Shown here in pieces: positions 1 through 5,276 of a DNA stretch of 5,281 nt. Numbering within the stretch: position 1 is the stretch's first letter; every line of letters starts with the position of its first letter. The DNA lies in NCBI GenBank assembly GCA_020718265.1, contig DYSM01000210.1:71-5351 (forward strand). Reading direction: 5' to 3'. Origin of the DNA: Draconibacterium orientale (GTDB taxonomy: Bacteria; Bacteroidota; Bacteroidia; Bacteroidales; JAADGE01). A program made the position numbers and the translations under genes. The notes beneath the pieces were generated by a model that made no database searches, had not been told where the DNA came from, and worked only from the letters and a program-made list of their open reading frames with translations.

Positions 1-120
1 TTACTTAAATTATAAAATATTTTCAAAAACACTGATAATCAAGCATATAGATTGGTTAGCTAAAATAAAACAGGCTTTTTAGACCGGACTCAACTTTATC
101 AATAAATAAATATTATAAAA
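1..120. other. A/T-rich leader region before the DUF4625 lipoprotein gene
   Basis: This stretch has frequent stop codons and I see no supportable gene in it. It probably holds the end of the preceding intergenic region and the promoter and leader of the lipoprotein gene at 121. I could not find a convincing TAnnTTTG -7 element here. The 20 bases before the start codon are almost pure A/T with no Shine-Dalgarno sequence, which is normal for Bacteroidota. A short perfect palindrome, TTAGCTAA, lies at 56-63 and has no assignable role. Confidence 0.5.
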
Positions 121-966
121 ATGAAACAAATAAAATTTTTATCAGCAATAATACTGATTGTAAGTGCTTTTGCACTAACATCTTGCGAAAGAGATGAAGC
201 GGATACGGAGCTTCCCATAATCACGGTCGGCGAGCCTGCGGACGACGACGTGCTTTACATCGGCTCAGAGGTGCATTTTGAAATTGATTTTTCCGATGAT
301 ACCGAATTAAAATCGTATAAGGTTGATATTCACAGTAATTTCGACGGACACGACCACAAATCGGTAAACACTGAAGACAGTGTAGAATTTTCGTTTCAAA
401 AAAGTTGGAGTTTTGAAGCCGGACAAAAAAACGCGCACATACACCACCACGAGATTGAAATTCCCGAAGAAATTGACGGAAAATCAATATCGCAAGGTGA
501 TTACCATTTTATGATTTATTGCACCGATGCCGCGGGAAACGAGTCGTGGACAGCCGTTTCGGTGAAGATTATGAAATCGCAAGATGCAGAAAGCCCGAGC
601 TTTACAAGCATTGTAAGTCCCGCCGTTAATCAGGAATTTGCCAACGGACAAACCATAACCCTATCCGGAACTGTGAGCGATAACGAACATTTGGACGGGC
701 TGTTTATTGCCATTATGCCGGAAAATGCAACCAATGAACAAGTGAATCCAACTGAAAGTTTAGCCGTGATGTTGCACGAACACGAAGCTGTGTATGAGCA
801 ACAATATAATTTCACTGCGTCCATACAAGTTGGGCAGGCGCAAGATAACAACACAACGCCAAAAACAGTTACGTGGACGCCCGGGAAATATTACATCGTC
901 GTAAAATCACCTGATGAAAGCGGAAATATCGGATTTTCAGAACATTATCCGATTATAATTAAATAA
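121..966 (+). CDS. DUF4625-type surface lipoprotein, two-domain, histidine-rich
   Basis: Predicted 281-residue lipoprotein. Residues 1-22 form a lipoprotein signal peptide: KQIK n-region, hydrophobic core, then lipobox LTSC with Cys22 as the lipidation site. The acidic residues just after the Cys (ERDEAD) resemble the Bacteroidota lipoprotein surface-export signal, so an outer-surface location is likely. The mature part is two similar Ig-like beta-sandwich halves, about 31-150 and 157-281. Each opens with a Pro-containing strand and a 'D(N/D)..L' turn and ends with a matching 'G-Y-...-D-x-(A/S)-GN' block (126-140 and 255-269). The segment around 66-79 (YKVDIHSNFDGHDH) is what I recognise as DUF4625. 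Histidines cluster at 71/77/79, 106/108/109/110 and 219/221. Metal binding is a reasonable inference but not shown. No function is established for the family that I can name. The ATG at 121 gives the signal peptide directly. An extended hairpin follows the stop. Confidence 0.8.
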   Translation: MKQIKFLSAIILIVSAFALTSCERDEADTELPIITVGEPADDDVLYIGSEVHFEIDFSDDTELKSYKVDIHSNFDGHDHKSVNTEDSVEFSFQKSWSFEAGQKNAHIHHHEIEIPEEIDGKSISQGDYHFMIYCTDAAGNESWTAVSVKIMKSQDAESPSFTSIVSPAVNQEFANGQTITLSGTVSDNEHLDGLFIAIMPENATNEQVNPTESLAVMLHEHEAVYEQQYNFTASIQVGQAQDNNTTPKTVTWTPGKYYIVVKSPDESGNIGFSEHYPIIIK

Positions 967-987
967 TTTTGATTAAAAAAAGTGAAT

Positions 988-1043
988 GTGCAAAATGCAA
1001 ATTATCGAAATAATTAGAAAAATGCGTTTTGCACAGCCTTTTT
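988..1043 (+). terminator. Extended hairpin, possible terminator of the DUF4625 gene
   Basis: Bases 988-999 (GTGCAAAATGCA) pair with 1023-1034 (TGCGTTTTGCAC) over 12 bp with one G-U pair. The loop holds a second perfect 6-bp hairpin: 1000-1005 AATTAT, tetraloop CGAA, 1010-1015 ATAATT. A T5 run follows at 1039-1043, four bases after the stem. The stem is A/T-rich and the T run is short and displaced, so this could be a weak terminator, a transcript-end stabiliser or another RNA structure. It starts 22 bases after the lipoprotein stop codon. Confidence 0.5.
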
Positions 1044-1136
1044 ACAATTTTAAACACCCATAACATAAGAGCGTTAAAACACGAAATTCGCACACGTTTG
1101 CGGAAATAAAAAACTTTTGAGAAAAGTCAAATTTCT

Positions 1137-1168
1137 TTTGTAAAGAAACGAAAAAAAGCATACTTTTG
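1137..1168 (+). promoter_or_regulatory. Bacteroidota-type sigma promoter of sucD
   Basis: A -33 element TTTG at 1137-1140 is separated by 20 bp from a -7 element TACTTTTG at 1161-1168, which matches the consensus TAnnTTTG at every fixed position. The expected transcription start is around 1173-1177, giving a leader of roughly 25-30 nt before the sucD ATG. A perfect inverted repeat, TTTCTTT-TGT-AAAGAAA (1132-1148), covers the -33 element. Confidence 0.75.
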
Positions 1169-1201
1169 GCTGCATGTAAATATTTAAAAAAATCACTATA
1201 A

Positions 1202-2071
1202 ATGAGCGTATTAGTAAATAAAAACTCAAAAGTTATCGTGCAAGGCTTCACGGGAACGGAAGGCACGTTCCACGCCGGACAAATGATTGACTACGGAACC
1301 AACGTTGTGGGCGGCGTTACGCCCGGCAAAGGCGGTCAAACGCACCTCGACCGTCCGATTTTTAACACCGTTTCGGATGCCGTAAAAGCCACAGGCGCAG
1401 ATGTTTCCATTATTTTTGTGCCGCCGGCATTTGCTGCCGATGCAATTATGGAAGCCGCCGAAGCCGGAATCAAAGTCATTGTTACCATTACGGAAGGCAT
1501 TCCGGTGGCTGACATGGTTCAGGTGAAAGAATATTTGTCTGACAAAGATACAACCTTAATCGGACCGAATTGTCCGGGAATTATTACCGCCGGTGAAGCA
1601 AAAATCGGCATTATGCCCGGTTTCATTTTCACGAAAGGCACAGTCGGAATTATCTCAAAATCAGGCACTTTGACTTACGAAGCGGTCGATCAAATTACAA
1701 AAGCCGGTCTTGGACAAACCACAGCCATCGGCATCGGCGGCGACCCAATTATCGGCACCTCAACGCTTGCGGCACTCAAACTTTTTGAGGCAGACCCGGA
1801 AACCAAAGGCATTGTTATGATTGGCGAAATCGGCGGCAGCATGGAACCCGACGCTGCGTTGTGGTACAAAGAACACGGCACAAAACCCGTTGTGGGCTTT
1901 ATTGCCGGCGAAACTGCACCGAAAGGCAAACGCATGGGACACGCAGGCGCAATCATAGGCGGCGCGCACGATACAGCACAAGCCAAAAAACAAATCATGC
2001 GCGAATGCGGCATTCACGTGGTGGATTCTCCTGCAAATATCGGCGCAAAAATGGCAGAACTTTTGAAATAA
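1202..2071 (+). CDS. sucD: Succinyl-CoA synthetase (ADP/GDP-forming), alpha subunit
   Basis: TCA cycle enzyme, cytoplasmic. With the beta subunit SucC it interconverts succinyl-CoA and succinate with substrate-level phosphorylation of ADP or GDP. The 289-residue length equals the usual bacterial SucD length. Residues 11-24 (VIVQGFTGTEGTFH) form the N-terminal CoA-binding Rossmann motif. TITEGIP lies at 95-101 and the conserved GPNCPGI at 121-127. GIGGDP at 177-182 is typical of the C-terminal ligase domain. MGHAGAI at 245-251 carries the phosphorylated catalytic histidine, His247. ATG at 1202 is supported by the length and by a promoter about 34 bp upstream; no Shine-Dalgarno is present. The gene stands alone: no sucC on either side within the window, so the beta subunit must be encoded elsewhere. 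It looks more G/C-rich than its surroundings, as expected for a highly expressed central gene. A strong terminator follows after 21 bp. Confidence 0.98.
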   Translation: MSVLVNKNSKVIVQGFTGTEGTFHAGQMIDYGTNVVGGVTPGKGGQTHLDRPIFNTVSDAVKATGADVSIIFVPPAFAADAIMEAAEAGIKVIVTITEGIPVADMVQVKEYLSDKDTTLIGPNCPGIITAGEAKIGIMPGFIFTKGTVGIISKSGTLTYEAVDQITKAGLGQTTAIGIGGDPIIGTSTLAALKLFEADPETKGIVMIGEIGGSMEPDAALWYKEHGTKPVVGFIAGETAPKGKRMGHAGAIIGGAHDTAQAKKQIMRECGIHVVDSPANIGAKMAELLK

Positions 2072-2092
2072 TATAGCCAAAATATTTTAAAA

Positions 2093-2128
2093 AACAGCCA
2101 AAGTTTCATGCTTTGGCTGTTTTTTTTT
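2093..2128. terminator. Bidirectional intrinsic terminator between sucD and the DUF4465 gene
   Basis: A perfect 11-bp stem is formed by AACAGCCAAAG (2093-2103) and CTTTGGCTGTT (2111-2121) with the 7-base loop TTTCATG. A run of nine T's spans 2120-2128 on the + strand, ending sucD transcripts. On the - strand the stem is followed by T6 (complement of A's 2089-2094), so the convergent gene can use the same hairpin. The T run overlaps the - strand gene's TAA stop codon (2127-2129). Confidence 0.93.
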
Positions 2129-3068
2129 AGAATATTGAAAATTTTTGAGATTCAATTTTCCCGTCAATTATATAGGTCAAAAAATACAATCCGCGCGGCA
2201 AATCTGAAACTGAAACAGTTTCTGTTTGAATATTTGACATTATAACTCTTCCGCTGATATCCAAGATATTAAGATTTTGAATTTGTCCAAAATTTGATAT
2301 TTGAATAAATTCCGAAGACGGATTTGGCGAAACAATACAGTTCGGTGCTCCTATAGTGTCTGTTTTTGTGGGAATATCATACGTTAAATCATCCAAGCAA
2401 AAATATGTCGGCGTATTAATGCCGTAATCACCTGTGTCAGAGGATTCAAGATGAAATTCTAACGCCGAAACTGTGCCAAGTTCTGACAAATCAATATTAT
2501 GCCATGTATTTTCTACAAACGTTAAAGAATTTCTAAAATCAATTAAATAATACTCGACAATTCCTGTAGAAAGGTTTTGATTTTTGCCTTCTATCACAAG
2601 TTTAAACCAATCGCCTTCGGAAAACTGGCTGTAACCGCCTGATTTCAAAACTTCTAAAGCTGTAAAAGTCGCATTTGTTACGAAGACATTTTTTGGCTCG
2701 GTGGACGTAACGAAAGTACAGACCGACGGAATTGTTGCATAGCTGTTTTGCCAATCTGTGCCGACATAAGCAATCCCAAACTTCATTCCGCTTTTAGCAA
2801 CACCTGCATAGGTACTGTATTGATTTTCATAACCTTCTGTCGAAACATCGGTTAGTGAAGAGTAAGCAAAACCGTACCAACTTGCATACGTTTCGTCGTA
2901 ATTATTTAAAAAACTCAGGTCGGAATTTCCGAACGAACCTGAATTATCCGAACCATTCCAGAAATTTCCACTCGGAAGTGTAAGGTTTTCAAAATCAAAG
3001 ACTTGCTGTGATTTTCCTACAAAGAACAAAGAAAGCACTGATGCCGAAAGAAAAAACTTGTGTAACAT
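2127..3068 (-). CDS. Secreted DUF4465 (BtuH-like) protein with T9SS C-terminal sorting domain
   Basis: Predicted 313-residue secreted protein. Residues 1-21 are a Sec signal peptide (MLHKFFLSAS, hydrophobic core, ending near GKSQQ) with no lipobox. Residues about 23-232 match what I recognise as DUF4465: an opening FDFENL with a 'WNGSDNSGSF' segment (37-46), ASWYGFAYSS (62-71), TYAGV (86-90) and the closing YFCLDDLTY (222-230). Residues about 244-313 are a type A T9SS sorting domain: VSPNP (246-250), LDISGRVI (269-276), LPRGLYFL (290-297) and terminal QKFSIF. The protein should therefore cross the outer membrane through T9SS and be released or anchored on the surface. A cobalamin riboswitch lies upstream on the same strand, and DUF4465-like proteins include, as I recall, the B12-binding BtuH lipoproteins of Bacteroides. 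A role in capturing corrinoids is therefore inferred. ATG at 3068 is preferred because it starts the signal peptide. An in-frame GTG at 3101 would add 11 residues and overlaps the stop of a possible leader ORF. Confidence 0.85.
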   Translation of the reverse strand: MLHKFFLSASVLSLFFVGKSQQVFDFENLTLPSGNFWNGSDNSGSFGNSDLSFLNNYDETYASWYGFAYSSLTDVSTEGYENQYSTYAGVAKSGMKFGIAYVGTDWQNSYATIPSVCTFVTSTEPKNVFVTNATFTALEVLKSGGYSQFSEGDWFKLVIEGKNQNLSTGIVEYYLIDFRNSLTFVENTWHNIDLSELGTVSALEFHLESSDTGDYGINTPTYFCLDDLTYDIPTKTDTIGAPNCIVSPNPSSEFIQISNFGQIQNLNILDISGRVIMSNIQTETVSVSDLPRGLYFLTYIIDGKIESQKFSIF

Positions 3069-3097
3069 ATTGATATTAAATTTGTTAATGAAAAAAA

Positions 3098-3148
3098 TCA
3101 CAACAAATTAATCCAAAATAAAAATACGAAAAAAAGCTGAATGACCAT
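3098..3148 (-). CDS. Possible 16-codon hydrophobic leader ORF between riboswitch and DUF4465 gene
   Basis: An ATG at 3148-3146 opens a reading frame for MVIQLFFVFLFWINLL, ending in TGA at 3100-3098. It is preceded by AGGAG (3160-3156) seven bases before the ATG, an unusually good Shine-Dalgarno for a genome whose other starts here lack one. A short hairpin (3163-3180) sits immediately upstream of that site. The stop overlaps an in-frame GTG of the downstream gene (GTGA at 3101-3098), an arrangement suited to translational coupling. If the downstream gene starts at ATG 3068, the gap is 29 bases. The peptide is A/T-rich and hydrophobic, so the frame could be accidental. I do not recognise the peptide. 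Confidence 0.35.
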   Translation of the reverse strand: MVIQLFFVFLFWINLL

Positions 3149-3162
3149 GCAATTTCTCCTGT

Positions 3163-3180
3163 GCTTTTATGCCCGAAAGC
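3163..3180 (-). promoter_or_regulatory. Short hairpin downstream of the B12 aptamer, next to a Shine-Dalgarno sequence
   Basis: On the - strand GCTTT (3180-3176) pairs with AAAGC (3167-3163), leaving the loop CGGGCATA. The loop's CGGG is complementary to CCCG inside the aptamer (3296-3293). Some cobalamin riboswitches regulate by a kissing interaction between an aptamer loop (L5) and a downstream hairpin loop (L13) that controls access to the ribosome site, and the position here suits that. The AGGAG site starts two bases past the stem. The stem is only 5 bp and the complementarity only 4 bases, so the assignment as L13 is tentative. Confidence 0.4.
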
Positions 3181-3200
3181 GTTGGACTAATGTTACTTAC

Positions 3201-3360
3201 GGCAGGTCTTCTGACTTGTTTCGGTTTTCCGAACGCCTTCCCGCAAAACGCAGTGGCACAGAATGTTCGGACATTATCGAAACTTACAGCAGCGGGAACT
3301 GTTACCGAATTGCACGGTATTCCCTCTTAGCTCGGTTGTTGTTCACAACTCGAGAACCGA
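3201..3360 (-). ncRNA. Cobalamin riboswitch (B12 aptamer)
   Basis: Read on the - strand from 3360 to 3201, the conserved blocks appear in the right order. GGTT (3358-3355) can pair with GACC (3208-3205) as P1. A hairpin arm runs CTCG...CGAG (3354-3331). AGAGGGAA lies at 3327-3320, then ACCGTGCAA (3318-3310), CCCGC and CTGTAAG (3296-3292, 3289-3283), GCCACTG (3257-3251) and GGGAAGGCG (3242-3234). The 3' B12 box AAGTCAGAAGACCTGCC is at 3217-3201. These are the hallmark core elements of the adenosylcobalamin-class riboswitch, which represses its downstream gene when cobalamin is abundant. The nearest gene downstream is the DUF4465 secreted protein. I see no strong intrinsic terminator between aptamer and gene, so control of translation is more likely than attenuation. 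The exact 5' boundary is approximate. Confidence 0.95.
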
Positions 3361-3367
3361 AGCGCGA

Positions 3368-3375
3368 CAAAGGTA
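3368..3375 (-). promoter_or_regulatory. Promoter -7 element for the B12 riboswitch transcript
   Basis: The - strand reads TACCTTTG, a full match to the Bacteroidota -7 consensus TAnnTTTG. It lies 7 bases past the EFR1 gene stop codon and 8 bases before the riboswitch region. The predicted start of transcription near 3360 coincides with the 5' end of the aptamer, which supports the call. A -33 TTTG at the usual 19-21 bp spacing is not clear; the closest TTTTG is only 13 bp away. This gives the riboswitch gene its own transcript independent of the upstream EFR1 gene. Confidence 0.65.
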
Positions 3376-3382
3376 GCAAATT

Positions 3383-4447
3383 TTATTTCAAAACAGATTT
3401 TTTTGCTTTATATCTTCGCCAAAAAGGTAATTTTGTGAACGATGTGTACTCAATCAAACGTGCAAAAAATGTGAATCGCATCAAATAATGGACAAATCTG
3501 TATGAAAGAAAAAATACAGTCAAAGTTACAATCGGATACAAAACCCAACCTTTAACAAAATCGGAAAGTTCCGAAATTTCTTTAAAAAAATCAATTTTTG
3601 AAGCTAAGAAAGTCAGCAAAACAGTGAAAACCAGCGATGCAAGCCAAATTCCCAAAGTTGTAAATCCGTGTGCGGTTTGGATGGCTTTTTCGGGACATTG
3701 ATTCATGCAGCGCATACAACTTTCGCAGGAATATTTCCAAAACATACGCTTATCTACTTGAATGATAGCATTTACAGGACATTGTTTTTCGCAAAGTCCG
3801 CACAAATTACATTTATCCGACGCTACAAATGTTTTTGCTAAAATAAATCGTCCGATAAAATAATACATCGGGACAACGGGCGAAACCGCAATATCGAAAG
3901 GCAATGATAACCAAGCTTTTCTGACTTTTTTCCCGGTAAGAAGTTTATCCAGAACGTGTTCTGAAATCGTTTTACAACGTACGTGCATGGAAACGGACAC
4001 ACTCTCGCGCACGCCCGGATGCAACGAAATCCAATTGGAAGGCATGTCCATAGGTTGCTGACCGACAACGCGATAGCCTTTCAATCTTAAAATTAACGAG
4101 GGAAAATATTGTGCCAATCCGCTCAAACCGGGAATAAATAACTTGTTCATTTTCAGACCTGCACGCGTGTTTACGATAAAAACATCGGTTTCGGTAGTGC
4201 GACGCGGAAATTTCGACATAAATTCCAGCATTATCGGAGGCAAATTGAATCCGTGTGTAGGCGAGAAAAATCCGATGAGCGTTTTTCCTTCAGTTTTTGG
4301 AATTTCTACTTTTTTAAAACGGTCGATATTAATTAGGAATGTATTGATATTCTTTGACTTAGCAAAATTTATCATCCACGTTGCAACATTGCGTGCATTT
4401 CCGGTTCCTGAAAAATAATACGCCACAAAATTTTGATATTTCGACAT
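3383..4447 (-). CDS. EFR1-type flavodoxin/ferredoxin protein with C-terminal membrane segments
   Basis: Predicted 354-residue electron-transfer protein. The N-terminal part is flavodoxin-like: YYFSGTGNARNVA (10-22) is the FMN phosphate-binding loop, and IGFFSPTHGFNLPP (58-71) fits the second flavin-contacting region. Two 4Fe-4S motifs follow: Cys213/216/219 with Cys223-Pro, and Cys241/244/247 with Cys251-Pro, the 2[4Fe-4S] ferredoxin pattern. Two hydrophobic segments (about 263-283 and 301-321) should anchor it in the inner membrane. The basic tail YTSFTKLPFWRRYKAK (334-349) matches longer members of the EFR1 family as I know it. Electron donor and acceptor are unknown. The gene starts 50 bp after the lipoprotein gene on the same strand, with no clear promoter or terminator between them, so co-transcription is likely. 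Its stop lies just before the promoter of the B12 riboswitch; I see no terminator, so read-through into the riboswitch is possible. Confidence 0.88.
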   Translation of the reverse strand: MSKYQNFVAYYFSGTGNARNVATWMINFAKSKNINTFLINIDRFKKVEIPKTEGKTLIGFFSPTHGFNLPPIMLEFMSKFPRRTTETDVFIVNTRAGLKMNKLFIPGLSGLAQYFPSLILRLKGYRVVGQQPMDMPSNWISLHPGVRESVSVSMHVRCKTISEHVLDKLLTGKKVRKAWLSLPFDIAVSPVVPMYYFIGRFILAKTFVASDKCNLCGLCEKQCPVNAIIQVDKRMFWKYSCESCMRCMNQCPEKAIQTAHGFTTLGIWLASLVFTVLLTFLASKIDFFKEISELSDFVKGWVLYPIVTLTVFFLSYRFVHYLMRFTFFARLIEYTSFTKLPFWRRYKAKKSVLK

Positions 4448-4497
4448 AATCCCAAATTTTGCATTACAATTTACAAAAAAAACACAAAAATCAGTTT

Positions 4498-5226
4498 CTA
4501 TTTTGTCAAATATTCGTCTAATTTAACAAGTTTTACAACATGTATAACTGCGCCTTTCGGAATTACAAACTCGCTCAAACCAACTTCTGAATTCGGATTT
4601 CCCCAATCATACGTGTAACCCAAGCGTGTCCACGGATACGGACTTTGCGTGCAATACGAGGTAAGCATTTTATCCGCAAACCATTGACAATGAGCAGTAT
4701 CTGAGAAATCGGAAAACGTAACATCTCCGACTTTATCTGTTGTAGATTTATCAGGCGAAGGTCGAAATAAATCGTTCGGATTCACCCAAAATTCGACAAT
4801 ATGCGTATTTTTTGTACCTTGCGGAAGCCCGAGAAGTTGTTCGGTTCGGAGTTTCAAAACCTCAAAATCTGTTGATTTTGAATAATTTAGCATAGAAGAT
4901 TTTAATTCGGGTGCGACGGTAACCCACATTTCGCCCCACGAAACCGTAACGTCTTGGTTTACAGGATAAGAGGAAGCGTAATTTCCGTTAAAAAACGAAC
5001 AAACTAAAATTTTATCGTGTGTCGAATTCCAAACTAAATCTGAATTTTCCGGCGAAATTGAAATCAGTTCGGAATAAACCTCGTCCGGCTCTGCAACCAT
5101 CGCATCCTGAACAGCTTGCGTGTAATTATTGTATCCAAATTTGGTTGGAATTTCTGCCGTTTTTGTTTGCTGTGTTGCACACGAAAAAAAAATTGTTGAT
5201 AGAACAAAAAATAAAACCTTTTTCAT
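4498..5226 (-). CDS. Uncharacterised lipoprotein
   Basis: Predicted 242-residue lipoprotein of a family I cannot name. Residues 1-16 are a lipoprotein signal peptide: MKK, hydrophobic stretch LFFVLSTIF, lipobox FFSC with Cys16. The following residues (ATQQTK) lack the acidic surface-export signal seen in the lipoprotein at 121, so a periplasm-facing location is more likely. The mature part has no repeats or further membrane segments. Segments with the look of conserved family motifs are DKILVCSFFN (71-80), THIVEFWVNPNDLFRPSPD (141-159, W147, R155) and PWTRLGYTYDWG (198-209) with GLSEFVIPKGA (216-226). Other cysteines at 76, 180 and 192 could form a disulfide. ATG at 5226 is the start that gives the signal peptide. 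It is followed 50 bp later by the EFR1 gene on the same strand, but nothing in the sequence says that the two proteins work together. Confidence 0.75.
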   Translation of the reverse strand: MKKVLFFVLSTIFFSCATQQTKTAEIPTKFGYNNYTQAVQDAMVAEPDEVYSELISISPENSDLVWNSTHDKILVCSFFNGNYASSYPVNQDVTVSWGEMWVTVAPELKSSMLNYSKSTDFEVLKLRTEQLLGLPQGTKNTHIVEFWVNPNDLFRPSPDKSTTDKVGDVTFSDFSDTAHCQWFADKMLTSYCTQSPYPWTRLGYTYDWGNPNSEVGLSEFVIPKGAVIHVVKLVKLDEYLTK

Positions 5227-5247
5227 AAAAAAATGAGTTCAGTATAA

Positions 5248-5276
5248 AAAGTCATAAAGTTGAAAGTTTGTAAAGT
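5248..5276. repeat. Imperfect short tandem repeat (AAAGT, 7-9 bp period)
   Basis: AAAGT occurs at 5248, 5256, 5263 and 5272, spaced 8, 7 and 9 bp apart. On the - strand this reads as four ACTTT units 22-50 bp upstream of the lipoprotein start codon at 5226. It could be a regulator-binding array, part of a dispersed intergenic repeat or simple A/T-rich drift. No TAnnTTTG promoter element stands out in the 55 bases upstream of the gene. Confidence 0.4.

Noticed and set aside
56..63. TTAGCTAA palindrome as an operator
   Set aside because: An 8-bp A/T-rich palindrome is expected by chance and no promoter could be placed next to it.
1690..2080. Long open frames on both strands inside sucD
   Set aside because: They are shadows of the strongly conserved sucD frame, with Cys- and Pro-rich sequences that resemble no protein family.
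3069..3101. GTG at 3101 as the start of the DUF4465 protein
   Set aside because: It would put 11 extra residues before a complete signal peptide that begins at ATG 3068. I kept it only as a note because of its overlap with the leader ORF stop.
3113..3120. TATTTTGG on the - strand as a second promoter for the DUF4465 gene
   Set aside because: It matches TAnnTTTG imperfectly, lies in A/T-rich sequence and has no -33 element. The full-match element at 3368-3375 fits the riboswitch start better.
3141..3488. A 115-codon open frame on the + strand across 3141-3488
   Set aside because: It runs antisense through the cobalamin riboswitch and the 3' end of the EFR1 gene, has no recognisable protein features, and is explained by the structured RNA on the other strand.
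4448..4497. Promoter between the lipoprotein and EFR1 genes
   Set aside because: The best candidate on the - strand (TAAATTGT) matches the -7 consensus poorly, so co-transcription is the simpler reading.
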